The position numbers were made by a program, and so were the translations under genes. 64,000 nucleotides of DNA from the NCBI GenBank assembly GCA_014323865.1, contig JACONG010000016.1:480523-544522 (forward strand). The letters are read 5' to 3'. The stretch comes from Rhodospirillales bacterium (lineage in GTDB: Bacteria > Pseudomonadota > Alphaproteobacteria > SP197). Under the pieces are notes generated by a model that made no database searches, was not told where the DNA came from, and saw nothing but the letters and a program-made list of their open reading frames with translations. Shown piece after piece: positions 18,058-26,843 of the stretch (its first letter is position 1; every line of letters begins with the position of its first letter).

Positions 18058-20501
18058 GGTTTCTCGGTGGCGCGGCGGTCGACGCCGCGCTCGGTCAGGA
18101 CGGTGTCGAACCGTTCGAGCTGTGCCATGGCGCGACCCAGCACGGTGTCGGGCGGGTAAACGCCGTTCGCGTCGGGTTCGCCGGCGGGAACGCCAGTCAG
18201 GAGTTCGATCGCCTCGGCTGCGGTCGTCACCGACCAGACATGGAAACGGTCCTCGCGCATGGCCTCGACTACCTCGTTCTTGAGTATGAGGTTGCGTTCG
18301 TTGCTGACCGGGATGATCGCCCCCTGCTTGCCGGTCAGGCCGGCCTCGGCGCAGGAGCGGAAGAAGCCCTCAATCTTGTGGTTGGCCCCACCGATCGCCT
18401 GGACCTCGCCAGCCTGGTTGAGCGAGCCGGTCATGGCGATGTCCTGGCGCACGGTCAGGCCGGCGAGCGAGGACAGGATGGCGCAGGTCTCGGCCAGCGA
18501 GGCCGAATCGCCTTCGACCCCGCCGTAGGACTGCTCGAAGGTGATCGAACACGAGAACGACAGCGGGAAGCGCCGGGCGAAAAGACCGTTGAGATAACCC
18601 TCGACGATCATCGCGCCCTTCTGCTGGATCGGACCGCCCATGGCGACGCGTCGTTCAATGTTCATGATGCCGTAGGCCCCGGCATAGGTCCGTGCGGTGA
18701 TCCGGCTGGGCAGGCCGAAGCTGTGGTCGCCCAAGCCCAGGTAGACCATGCCATTGACCTGGCCGATCTTGCTACCGTCGGTGTCGATCATCACCGTGCC
18801 ATCGGTGATGCGCTCTTGGCTGTGCGCCTCGGGTCGGCCGTTGCGTCTCCGCCGCTCGATGATAGCGCGCTCGATGCAGTCACCGCTGATCTCGTCCTTG
18901 CCGGAGAGCTTGCCGGCCTCGGACAGAAGGTCGGCGATGAGCTCGAAACGCGACGAGAGCTTCTCCCGGTTGTCGGCCCAGCGCGAGGCGTGGCCCATCA
19001 GGCTGTCGATCGCGCCGCCGTCGCAGCGCCGGCCTTGGGCGACGGCCTGTTTCTGGATCAGCCGGGCGAAGAGGGCGACATCGTCGTCGTTGGCCGGGAC
19101 CTGCGGATTGATCTCGGCCTTCACCTTGAAGTTCGTGCGGAACTCCGGATCGGTGCCGAGCAGCCGGTGATACCAGACCGGCGCGCCAACCAGCACGACC
19201 TTGACGTCGAGCGGGATGGGTTTCGGCTTCGGCGTGCCCGTCAGCGGCACGCTGCCGTAGCGGTGCAGCTCCTCAATGCGGATCTCGTGATCCCGCAGCG
19301 CACCCTTCAGGAAATGCCAGGTGACCTGCTGGGCGGCGATGGCGTCGGCGCGCAGAACCAGGATGCCGCCGTTGGCGCGGTGCAGCGCGCCGCCGCGAAT
19401 CATCGTGAAGTCGGTATGCAGCGTACCCGTGACCGGCAGGTACTCGATGGCCCCGAAGACATTCTCATAGGTCGGGTTCGGCTCCAGCACCACGTTGGGA
19501 TGCGCGGTGTCGCCGTTGTCGACCAGCAGATTCACCGCATAGCGGCGGTTGAGTTCGCCGGTCCCCCGGGTCGACTGCTCGCCGTCCGGAACCGGCTTGG
19601 CTTGCGGCGGCTGCCGCTGGGCGGCCTGGCCGTCCTGCTGCTGCATGTGCTGCTGGAAGAGATGCAGGTTGTCGAGGATGTCGGCGCGCAGCTCGGCCAG
19701 CCAGCGGGTCAGACCCTGGTGTCCGCTGTAGTTCGCCTCCAACTCCGAAAGAAGCGTGCCGGTGGTCTCGTCGGCGGTGTTGCGATTGATCTTGCGGATG
19801 TCGCGCATCAGGTCCAGCTCGGCTCGGCGTGCGTTGGCGCGCAATTCCATCATCGCCGGGTCGAGCGTCTCGACCGCCGATTCGAGCACCGCCCGGCGAT
19901 CGTCCGGCAGCGCCATCAGCTCTTCCTGACTCAGCGGTTTGCCATCGTCGCCGATGATGACGAGCGAGAGCCCCTGCGGTCCCGACCAGACATCGAGCCC
20001 CTGGGCGTGCGCCATCTGGCGCAACTCGCCATAGGCCGAATCGAGCTGCGCCTTGGTGTCCTCCTGAGCGGTGCGGATCCTATCGGCATAGGCGTCCGAG
20101 GTGAAAGCCTTCTTGAGCGCGTCGGTCAGGGCGGGCAAGAGCTCCGCCATGCCGTCGCGAAACTGGCGCCCCTTGCCGGCGGGCAGGCGCACTGGTCGCG
20201 GCTTGTGGGGACGGCGGAAGTTGTTGAGATAGACCCAGTCGCTCGCTGGCTCCCCGCCCTCGACATGGTCCTCGAGATACTCGAGCGTCGCATCCATCCG
20301 GCCCGACCGGTCTTCGCCCAGCACAAAGACATTGTAGCCGGGGTCCGACATCGAAAGCGCGAAGTCGAGCGCATCCCGCGCCAGCGCGTGTGACGACAAG
20401 TCGAACAGCTGAATGTCGTCAAGCCCGTCCGTACTGGCATCGAACCGGCCGGCAAAGCTGGGCCGGCAGACAACATCATGGGAAAGCTTCCTGGCGGGCA
20501 T
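18054..20501 (-). CDS. Lon-related ATP-dependent protease (LonB/YcbZ-like)
   Basis: Cytosolic AAA+ serine protease, 815 residues from the ATG at 20499-20501, which follows an AGGGA ribosome site. The N-terminal part has VFVLGEDRSGRMDATLEYLE, a modified Walker A with GR in place of GK as usual in this subgroup. The middle has helical segments rich in glutamine. The Lon proteolytic domain carries the catalytic serine in EGDSASLAE and the lysine in GANHKIEGFF. The family differs from classical Lon by lacking the long N-terminal LAN domain. Downstream it overlaps the YkuD gene. Confidence 0.92.
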   Translation of the reverse strand: MPARKLSHDVVCRPSFAGRFDASTDGLDDIQLFDLSSHALARDALDFALSMSDPGYNVFVLGEDRSGRMDATLEYLEDHVEGGEPASDWVYLNNFRRPHKPRPVRLPAGKGRQFRDGMAELLPALTDALKKAFTSDAYADRIRTAQEDTKAQLDSAYGELRQMAHAQGLDVWSGPQGLSLVIIGDDGKPLSQEELMALPDDRRAVLESAVETLDPAMMELRANARRAELDLMRDIRKINRNTADETTGTLLSELEANYSGHQGLTRWLAELRADILDNLHLFQQHMQQQDGQAAQRQPPQAKPVPDGEQSTRGTGELNRRYAVNLLVDNGDTAHPNVVLEPNPTYENVFGAIEYLPVTGTLHTDFTMIRGGALHRANGGILVLRADAIAAQQVTWHFLKGALRDHEIRIEELHRYGSVPLTGTPKPKPIPLDVKVVLVGAPVWYHRLLGTDPEFRTNFKVKAEINPQVPANDDDVALFARLIQKQAVAQGRRCDGGAIDSLMGHASRWADNREKLSSRFELIADLLSEAGKLSGKDEISGDCIERAIIERRRRNGRPEAHSQERITDGTVMIDTDGSKIGQVNGMVYLGLGDHSFGLPSRITARTYAGAYGIMNIERRVAMGGPIQQKGAMIVEGYLNGLFARRFPLSFSCSITFEQSYGGVEGDSASLAETCAILSSLAGLTVRQDIAMTGSLNQAGEVQAIGGANHKIEGFFRSCAEAGLTGKQGAIIPVSNERNLILKNEVVEAMREDRFHVWSVTTAAEAIELLTGVPAGEPDANGVYPPDTVLGRAMAQLERFDTVLTERGVDRRATEKP

Positions 20502-20778
20502 AGGCGGGTCCCTGGACTGGTGTTGTCGACAGCCTCCCACGCTCCCAGTGACCGCTGCAAGACCGAGCGAACCGTTGTAACCTGGAGTGCGGCCATGGCG
20601 ATGTCCTTTCTCAACCATTCTTCCTTGCTGGCCGAGTTGGCGAACCCATCAAGTCCTATCACAAATAAGTTGATGAATGTGGTAGGGTGTGCTGCACCGG
20701 ACCGAACGGTCTCTGTATAGCTGCCTGTGGACAGGAGTTCCCGCCCCTGCGTGACGATTAACTGAACGGGGTTCAAAC
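20502..20778. promoter_or_regulatory. Divergent region between the Lon-like protease and the response regulator; inverted repeat at 20724-20735
   Basis: A 277-bp gap that must contain the promoters of both divergent genes. CCTGT-GG-ACAGG at 20724-20735 is a short perfect inverted repeat about 44 bases before the regulator ATG. The stretch 20650-20720 is A+T-richer than its surroundings, as expected for promoters, but no hexamer pair was convincing. Confidence 0.4.
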
Positions 20779-21465
20779 ATGTCGGGTCGAACCATTCTGA
20801 TTGTCGATGACGACGAAGCGCTGCGCCATTCGCTGGCCGAGCAGCTCCATCTGCATGAGGAGTTCGACGTCGAGGAGGCCGGGACCGGCACCGAGGCACT
20901 CGAGATCACCAAGGACGACCGCTTCGACCTGATCCTGCTCGATGTCGGCCTGCCCGACATGGACGGCCGCGAGCTCTGCCGCCTGATGCGCCGTGGCGGC
21001 CAGAAGATGCCGATCATCATGCTGACGGCGGCCGCCGGCGAGGCTGACACGATCCTGGGCCTGGAATCGGGTGCGAACGACTATGTCACCAAGCCGTTCC
21101 GCCTCGGTGTGCTGCTCGCCCGCGTGCGCGCCCAGCTGCGACAGCACGAGCAGAGCGAGAATGCGGTCTTCAACATCGGCCCCTACACCTTCCGGCCCGC
21201 CGCCAAGCTGCTGGTCCACGATGAGACCAGCCAGAAGGTGCGCCTGACCGAGAAGGAAGCCTCGATCCTCAAGTTCCTCTACCGTGCGGGCAACAAGGCG
21301 GTTGGCCGCGATGTGCTGCTCGACCAGGTCTGGGGCTACAACGCGGGTGTCGCGACCCACACGCTCGAGACCCACATCTACCGGCTGCGCCAGAAGATCG
21401 AGGACGACCCCTCGAGCGCTCGTTTCCTGCTCACTGAGCCCGGCGGTTACCGTCTGAATCCATGA
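20779..21465 (+). CDS. OmpR-family response regulator
   Basis: Two-component regulator of 228 residues. The receiver domain (about 5-115) has the acidic pair DDD, the phosphorylatable aspartate in LILLDVGLPDMDG, the threonine in MLTAA and the lysine in VTKPF. The C-terminal winged helix (about 135-228) has LTEKEASILKFLYRAG, VATHTLETHIYRLRQKIE and LTEPGGYRL. No histidine kinase gene is next to it, so the partner is unknown. It is divergent from the Lon-like protease and may regulate it (inference). Confidence 0.93.
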   Translation: MSGRTILIVDDDEALRHSLAEQLHLHEEFDVEEAGTGTEALEITKDDRFDLILLDVGLPDMDGRELCRLMRRGGQKMPIIMLTAAAGEADTILGLESGANDYVTKPFRLGVLLARVRAQLRQHEQSENAVFNIGPYTFRPAAKLLVHDETSQKVRLTEKEASILKFLYRAGNKAVGRDVLLDQVWGYNAGVATHTLETHIYRLRQKIEDDPSSARFLLTEPGGYRLNP

Positions 21466-21553
21466 GCGGGCAGGACGCGCCGGCGGCATCCTGGACCGCT
21501 CGTTGCCAGAAACACGTCAGGGCAATGTGATGGTCTTGGCCCGTATCCTCCCG

Positions 21554-21720
21554 ATCCCTCTCCCCTGTGGGCAAAGGGCAGCGGAGGCTTGGTGAAGCGG
21601 GGCCGAACCCAGCCGGAGCAGGGTGAGGGTTGCTGATCTCTGATGGTATCGCCTGACCATGGGCCTGCGCCGGTCAACCCTCACTGCGGTCCTCTCCCAG
21701 TCTTGGGAGAGGGGGGGCCA
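21554..21720. repeat. Compound palindromic intergenic repeat
   Basis: Two nested inverted repeats lie in non-coding DNA. GTGAGGGTTG (21623-21632) pairs with CAACCCTCAC (21675-21684), and CCTCTCCCA (21691-21699) pairs with TGGGAGAGG (21704-21712) around a GTCT loop. A further CCTCTCCCC block lies near 21555. This composition is typical of REP- or MITE-like repeats scattered in high-GC proteobacterial genomes. Only one copy is in the window, so dispersal is not proven. The last hairpin could also end transcription of the response regulator gene. Confidence 0.6.
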
Positions 21721-21765
21721 GAGACCCACTCAGGAGACGAGTTGATTCGGGGGCGGCAGCGTTTC

Positions 21766-22374
21766 TAACGATTCCAGCGCCCAGGGGCTTCCTCTTCGCG
21801 GTCGCTGCGGGCCCGCGCGATCGTGATTGTCGTGAGCAGCATGCCGAGTGGGATGCCCCCCGCGCAGCAGCCGGCCGGTGATGAGCGCGCTGACCAGCAC
21901 GGCGACGACACAAAGCGCGTTGGCGGCGGGATCGACGGCGAAGTCCTCGACCATGTACTGCGGCAGCCAGGTCATGAAGGCGATGTACTGGCCGCTCCAG
22001 ATCGCGAAGGTGCCGCCCGAGAGCCAAAGGGTGCTCTGCTCCGTCCGGTTCGGGCAGTCACTGGCCGACGAACCGGCAAGGCCTATCAGCACGCCGCGTA
22101 CGGTCTTACGACGCAGCCAGATCCAGCAGGCCACCAGGGCGGTGAAGCCGAGCGAGAGCCATCACAGCGGACGCCAGCCTATGCTTTCGAAGAACAAGAG
22201 GCCCGCACCGAGCGCAAGCAACTGCCCGACCGACACCCGGATCGCCACGATGCCGGCCACGAACGGCAGATCGCGCGCCACTGCGCTGCGGTTGGCGATG
22301 GCAGGCCCGGCAACGGCGAAAACAGCATAGTCCAGCTCCTCGACCGCGCCGTGCGGGGCGGGCGTTGCGGTCAC
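21766..22374 (-). pseudogene. MFS transporter pseudogene (truncated, in-frame stop, frameshift)
   Basis: The minus strand encodes membrane segments of a major facilitator transporter in pieces: LPFVAGIVAIRVSVGQLLAL..FESIGWRPL, then an in-frame TGA near 22160, then WLSLGFTALVACWIWLRRK. The frame continues through GGTFAIWSGQYIAFMTWLPQ to GRLLRGG. At a run of six G/C bases (21855-21860) the frame shifts, and the expected continuation IPLGMLLTTITIARARS is in another frame ending at 21766. The first several helices are missing. Either point lesion alone might be an error, but with the truncation a dead gene is most likely. Confidence 0.75.
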
Positions 22375-22378
22375 AAGT

Positions 22379-22933
22379 CTAGCCGCCCGTGATGTCGGTC
22401 AGTGTGACCAGCGCGTCGAAGGAAATGTTCTCGGCGGCATAGAGCTCACGGCCGCCCTGCTGACGGTCGACCACGGTGATCACCCGGTCGACGATGCCGC
22501 CCTCGGCGCGTACGGCCTCGACCGCGGTCATAGTCGAGCGGCCGCTGGTTATGGTGTCCTCAAGCAGCGCGATCCGATCGCCCTGCTGCATCTGGCCTTC
22601 GATCTGGCGCTGGGTGCCACGCGTCTTGGCCCTCTCGCGTACGTAGAACCCGCGTAGCGGTGCGTCCGCGCTGTGGCTCGCGATGACCACCGAGGTGACC
22701 ACCGGGATCGCCGCGGTCGCCATGCCGCCGACCGCGGCGATCGAGGAATCGACCAGGCGCGCCAGCAGCATCGTGCCGATCAGCGCAGCGCCCTCTGGAT
22801 GCATGATCACGCGTCGGAGGTCGATATAGGTCGTCACGCGGCTGCCCTGGGCGAGTTCGAAATCGCCGCCTTCGAGCAGGGCATGGTCGCGGATCAGGGT
22901 GAGCAGGCGCTCCTTGTCATGGGTATCGTTCAT
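22379..22933 (-). CDS. pyrE: Orotate phosphoribosyltransferase
   Basis: Transfers phosphoribose from PRPP to orotate in pyrimidine synthesis. The 184-residue protein has YIDLRRVIMHPEGA, VGGMATAAIPVV, RGFYVRERAKTRGTQRQIEG and the PRPP loop LLEDTITSGRST. The acidic pair is Glu-Asp rather than Asp-Asp, and GRS replaces the common GGS, but the fold signature is intact. It lies alone between the MFS pseudogene and a divergent hydrolase gene. Confidence 0.92.
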   Translation of the reverse strand: MNDTHDKERLLTLIRDHALLEGGDFELAQGSRVTTYIDLRRVIMHPEGAALIGTMLLARLVDSSIAAVGGMATAAIPVVTSVVIASHSADAPLRGFYVRERAKTRGTQRQIEGQMQQGDRIALLEDTITSGRSTMTAVEAVRAEGGIVDRVITVVDRQQGGRELYAAENISFDALVTLTDITGG

Positions 22934-23070
22934 GGGGAAATCCGTTGGTATTCAACAATGGCGCAGGCGGGATGGTTCCGCGCCATGCGCCGGTATACCC
23001 TCTGATGACGGTATGGTGCGAGCGTGTTTCGCGTTCGCAAGGCGGGCAATTCGGGACAAGGAAGCCTTGG

Positions 23071-23901
23071 GTGACGTCTGACGGGGACTTTTTCGTCCGG
23101 TTCTGGGGTGTCAGGGGCAGCATTCCCTGTCCCGGGCCGGCCACGGTGCGCTACGGCGGCAACACCTCGTGCCTTGAGGTGCGCTGCGGCGAGCGTCTGT
23201 TGATCCTTGATGCTGGCACTGGCCTGCGGGGTTTGAGCGGCTCGCTGCCGCCCGGCCCGCTCGATGCCGATCTCTTCATGACCCATACCCACCTCGATCA
23301 CGTCTGCGGCTGGCCCTATCTGGAGGCGCTAGGCGATCCGGGCACGCGGCTGACCGCCTGGTCGGGCCATCTCAAGCCGCCCCATACGCTCGAAAGCGTG
23401 CTGGAGCGGTTCCTCAAGGATCCCGTCACGCCGGTTCACGAGGACACGCTGAGGGCCGAGATCGACTGGCGGGCCTTCATGATCGGCGACATTCTGGAAC
23501 CGCGCCCGGGCATCACGGTGCGCACCGCCAAACTGAACCATTCCAACGATGCCTGCGGCTATCGCGTCGAATATGCGGGAAAAGCGATCTGCTACATCAC
23601 CGACACCGAACACGTGATCGACGAGCCCGACGAGAATGTCCTGGGTCTGATCGAAGGTGCGGATATCGTCATTTACGACGCGACCTACACCGACGAGGAG
23701 TTCCCGAAGTTCATCACCTGGGGGCACTCGACCTGGGAGGAGGGTGTGCGCCTGAGCGACGCCGCTGGCGTCAAGACCTTTGTCGCCTTTCACCACGATC
23801 CCAGCCACGACGACGACCGCATGGACCAGATCGCCGCTGATCTCCATGCCGCACGCCCGGGCTCTGTCGTCGCCTGTGAAGGCATGGTGCTGCGGCCGTG
23901 A
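23071..23901 (+). CDS. Metallo-beta-lactamase-fold hydrolase
   Basis: Soluble 276-residue hydrolase with the metal motif THTHLDH and the family opening FFVRFWGVRGSIPCPGPAT. Later metal ligands are in LNHSNDACGYRV, CYITDTEH and AFHHDPSHDD. A GTG start at 23071 is chosen because AAGGAAG lies eight bases upstream and relatives begin just before the RFWGVRGS block; longer in-frame starts at 22945 or 23005 are possible. This subgroup resembles RNase Z/PhnP-like phosphodiesterases, but the substrate is unknown. It overlaps the next gene by four bases (GTGA). Confidence 0.85.
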   Translation: MTSDGDFFVRFWGVRGSIPCPGPATVRYGGNTSCLEVRCGERLLILDAGTGLRGLSGSLPPGPLDADLFMTHTHLDHVCGWPYLEALGDPGTRLTAWSGHLKPPHTLESVLERFLKDPVTPVHEDTLRAEIDWRAFMIGDILEPRPGITVRTAKLNHSNDACGYRVEYAGKAICYITDTEHVIDEPDENVLGLIEGADIVIYDATYTDEEFPKFITWGHSTWEEGVRLSDAAGVKTFVAFHHDPSHDDDRMDQIAADLHAARPGSVVACEGMVLRP

Positions 23902-24752
23902 CGGGGATCAGCCGGTGCCTGCGCGGGTTGCGACTGGGACTCTCGACGCTCACCGGTCTGAAGCGCCAGGGCTTCTGGATTCCCTACCGCTATGCCCACA
24001 CCCTGCCCGACGCCGGCCAGCGCGAGGCCTATGAACCCATCGAGCGGCTGTTCGCCGATCACCGCGCCATCTTCGAGGCGATGCTTGCCAAGGCCGAAGA
24101 GTTTGCCGCCGATCTCCAGGCGATCGGGACCAACGATGCGGCACTCGGTCCACGCTGGAATCAGGACTGGTTCCCGAGGCTCGATGCGGTGGTGGCCTAC
24201 GCCATGATCCGGTTGGCCGAACCGGCGCGCGTGATCGAGGTCGGCTCGGGCCACAGCACGCGCTTCATGGTGCGCGCCATCATGGACGGCGGGCTCGTCA
24301 CGCGGCTGAGGTCGATCGATCCTGCACCGCGGGCGGCGATCGACGGGCTCGGGATCGAGGTCGTGCGTCGGCCGCTTCATCGCGCCGACAGCGACATCTT
24401 CCGCACCCTGGCATCGGGCGACGTGCTGTTCATCGACTCCAGCCACATCGCCATGCCCGGAAGCGACGTCGACCAGCTCTTCAATCGGGTGCTGCCGCTC
24501 CTGCCGCCGGGTGTCCTGGTCCACATCCACGACATCTTCCTGCCCGACGACTATCCCGAGACCTGGGGCTGGCGTGGCTATAACGAACAGCTCGCCGTGG
24601 TGCCGCTTCTGACGTCCGGCGCCTGGCAGCCGCTGTTCTCCAGCCGCTACATGACGACCCGTGCACCCGAACGGATCGACGCCTCGGTGGCCGGGCGCCT
24701 GCCGCTCCCCAAGGGGGCATTCGAGACCAGCCTTTGGCTCGTCCGACGATGA
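23898..24752 (+). CDS. Class I SAM-dependent methyltransferase-like protein
   Basis: A 284-residue protein with a GTG start overlapping the preceding stop, so it is translationally coupled to the hydrolase. The Rossmann core shows VIEVGSGHSTRFMVRA (motif I), LRSIDPAP, DVLFIDSSH and GVLVHIHDIF, as in the Methyltransf_24 group. The N-terminal hundred residues (HTLPDAGQREAYEPIERLF) appear helical. The substrate is unknown; similar proteins occur in glycan or lipid modification clusters. Confidence 0.8.
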   Translation: MTGISRCLRGLRLGLSTLTGLKRQGFWIPYRYAHTLPDAGQREAYEPIERLFADHRAIFEAMLAKAEEFAADLQAIGTNDAALGPRWNQDWFPRLDAVVAYAMIRLAEPARVIEVGSGHSTRFMVRAIMDGGLVTRLRSIDPAPRAAIDGLGIEVVRRPLHRADSDIFRTLASGDVLFIDSSHIAMPGSDVDQLFNRVLPLLPPGVLVHIHDIFLPDDYPETWGWRGYNEQLAVVPLLTSGAWQPLFSSRYMTTRAPERIDASVAGRLPLPKGAFETSLWLVRR

Positions 24753-24850
24753 GGCAGCACGCAGGCCATGGCCTCACGCGTGTCCCACGGGCAAATGAAG
24801 GGGCGTGTGCACGTCGCCTGCTAGACTGCGGGCATGCGGAGGACTGAACC
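24753..24850 (+). other. Short intergenic gap before the cyclase gene
   Basis: 98 bases with no gene seen. A GGAGGA ribosome site directly precedes the ATG at 24851, supporting that start. Confidence 0.5.
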
Positions 24851-26209
24851 ATGAAGGCGCTGCTGCAGAAGATCAGCACGCTGCTGTTCGGGCCGCCGGT
24901 GACCGGCGACCTGTCCGATCGCGTGCGCCAGCAGATCGCCGCCGACCAGGCCTCCAGCGAGATCCTGATCGGCTGGGTGCAGATGGCGGGCATCGTGCTG
25001 TTCGCAGTGCTCTACACGGCCACACGCAAGACCTTCCCGGCCGATGCCATGCTCGAGCCGGTGCCCTGGGCGCTGGGCGCCTACTTCATCTTCACCGTGA
25101 TCCGGCTCTTGCTGGCACACGCCAGGTGCTTGCCGGCGTGGATGATCGCGATCTCCATCGTGGTCGACATCACCGTGCTGCTGGTGACGATCTGGAGCTT
25201 CCACATCCAGTACATGCAGCCGCCGGGGTTCTCGCTGAAGGGCCCGACGATGCTCTATCTCTTCGGCCTGATCGCGCTGAGGGCGCTCCGGTTCGATCCG
25301 CTCTACGTGGCCATGGCGGGCGCGGTCTCGATCATCGGCTGGCTTGCGCTGGTGTTCTACGCGGTTAGGGCGTCGAACGAGCCAAGCGCCATCACCCGGG
25401 ACTACATCCACTATCTCCATTCGTCGGACGTTCTGATTGGCGGCGAGATAGACAAGATCGTTTCAATCACGTTGGTTACTGTCGTTCTGGTCATCGCGCT
25501 GACCCGCGCGCGCAAGCAGCTTGTGCGGTCGGTCGCCGAAAGCCAGGCCGCCCAGGACCTTTCGCGGTTCTTCTCGCCCGAAATCGCCCAGCAGATCACC
25601 AACGCCGAGGATGCCGTGAAACCGGGCCAAGGCGTCTTGCGCGAGGCGGCGATCCTGTTTGTCGACCTCCGAGGCTTCACGGCACTCTCGGCACGGATCG
25701 GGCCTGATGCCACGGTCGACATGCTGTCGCGCTATCAGAAGGTCGTAGTGCCGACGGTACAGGCCCACGGAGGCACGATCGACAAGTTCATGGGCGATGG
25801 CGTGATGATCACCTTCGGTGCCGCCACCGCGACCGAGACCTACGCCGCCGATGCACTCAAGGCCGCGCTCGAACTCGACGCCAAGATGATGGCCTGGAAC
25901 GAACGGCGCGCGGCGCGCAGCCAGCGCCTGCTCGCCTGGGGCATGGGGCTTGCCACGGGCACGGTGGTGTTCGGTGCGGTCGGTGACGAATCACGTCTGG
26001 AGTACACCGTCATCGGCGAAGCGGTGAACATGGCCGCCAAGCTTGAGAAACACTGCAAGGACTGCGGTGCCCGCATCTCGGTCACCGGCACGGCCCTGCT
26101 CCTGGCGCAGCGCCAGGGTGCGGACACCACCGCGCTGGAGGTCGAGGAACTCGCCACTGTCGAGGGTGTAGCCCTTGATCTCGACATCGGAATGCTGGGT
26201 CGGGTGTAG
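24851..26209 (+). CDS. Membrane-bound class III adenylate/guanylate cyclase
   Basis: A 452-residue protein with about six hydrophobic helices in residues 40-220, then a class III nucleotide cyclase domain (about 260-440). Metal-binding Asp272 (FVDLRGFT) and Asp316 (FMGDGVMITFG) are present, as is the transition-state region EYTVIGEAVNMAAKLE with Asn and a following basic residue. It probably makes cAMP in response to a membrane signal; purine specificity was not established. A free cyclic-nucleotide-binding domain is encoded at 46124-46579, but any link is speculative. Confidence 0.9.
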   Translation: MKALLQKISTLLFGPPVTGDLSDRVRQQIAADQASSEILIGWVQMAGIVLFAVLYTATRKTFPADAMLEPVPWALGAYFIFTVIRLLLAHARCLPAWMIAISIVVDITVLLVTIWSFHIQYMQPPGFSLKGPTMLYLFGLIALRALRFDPLYVAMAGAVSIIGWLALVFYAVRASNEPSAITRDYIHYLHSSDVLIGGEIDKIVSITLVTVVLVIALTRARKQLVRSVAESQAAQDLSRFFSPEIAQQITNAEDAVKPGQGVLREAAILFVDLRGFTALSARIGPDATVDMLSRYQKVVVPTVQAHGGTIDKFMGDGVMITFGAATATETYAADALKAALELDAKMMAWNERRAARSQRLLAWGMGLATGTVVFGAVGDESRLEYTVIGEAVNMAAKLEKHCKDCGARISVTGTALLLAQRQGADTTALEVEELATVEGVALDLDIGMLGRV

Positions 26210-26289
26210 CCAAACAGCTTCCGGCCCTGTCGGCCTCGTGAACCCGTCCGGACTTGCCACAAGTGCGGCGAGTGCCCATAGAGGCCGCC

Positions 26290-26622
26290 ATGGAAGGCGA
26301 TGCACTGACGGCAAGCTCGGGGCTTCGGGGCGATGCCCTGATCATCTTCATCGGCTCGGTCGTCGCGATCGCGACCAGCCTCTGGGTACTGGCGTTCCGA
26401 CCGCTGATTCCTGTCTCGGACCGCCTGCCGCGCGGTTTCACGCGGCTGATGCTCGAGCTCTGCAATGACTGGATCCGGCTGTTCGGCGGCTGGATGGCCG
26501 CGGCTGTCTTTCCCGTCGGCCTGATGCTGGCGCTCGGTACGCTGCAGGGCGGCATGCAATTCTGGCACTGGCCCGTCGCCATCGTCATCTTCGCCGTCGT
26601 CGCGGTCTGGCGGCTGCGGTAG
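26290..26622 (+). CDS. Small membrane protein of unknown function
   Basis: A 110-residue protein from the ATG at 26290 (a TTG at 26254 in frame is possible). It has two or three hydrophobic segments (about 17-38, 60-82 and 90-106), separated by a charged loop containing SDRLPRGFTRLMLELCNDWIR as a mixed segment. I do not recognise the family. It follows the cyclase gene by 80 bases on the same strand and could be co-transcribed. Confidence 0.55.
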   Translation: MEGDALTASSGLRGDALIIFIGSVVAIATSLWVLAFRPLIPVSDRLPRGFTRLMLELCNDWIRLFGGWMAAAVFPVGLMLALGTLQGGMQFWHWPVAIVIFAVVAVWRLR

Positions 26623-26645
26623 CGCTTCCTGCTGCGACGCTTCCT

Positions 26646-26686
26646 GTCATCCTGGACAAGCGCCGGAGGCGCGCCGATCCGGGATC
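26646..26686. repeat. Short intergenic repeat-like element with GC palindrome
   Basis: The segment has the form GTCATCCTGGACAAGCGCC..GGCGC..GATCCGGGATCT, with GCGCC-GGA-GGCGC as its core inverted repeat. It closely resembles a dispersed intergenic element I know from many alphaproteobacterial genomes. One copy is visible here, so the assignment relies on recall. Confidence 0.5.
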
Positions 26687-26731
26687 TCGAGAGGTCCGAG
26701 CGCCCCGCTCGAACTCCAGCGTCTTTTCCTC

Positions 26732-26752
26732 ACTCGATACGTCGAGTTTCTT
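26732..26752 (+). terminator. Possible terminator hairpin with UACG tetraloop
   Basis: ACTCGA-TACG-TCGAGT forms a perfect six-pair stem closed by a stable UNCG-class tetraloop, followed by TTTCTT on the plus strand. It lies 110 bases after the small membrane protein gene and just before the low-GC island. The U-tract is short, so strength is uncertain. Confidence 0.45.
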
Positions 26753-26843
26753 GAGGTTCCGCTCGCCCTTCACCCCGATTAGGGGCTCAGGCGGTAGTGG
26801 GACACTGGAGAGTCCCTCCTACACTCAGCCGGAACAGCCTCCT

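Noticed and set aside
18240..20393. Plus-strand open frame of over 700 codons
   Set aside because: It is antisense to the Lon-like protease, whose catalytic Ser-Lys motifs are unambiguous on the minus strand.
22150..22170. Selenocysteine reading of the TGA in the MFS gene
   Set aside because: MFS transporters are not selenoproteins, no SECIS-like element is evident, and the gene has other lesions.
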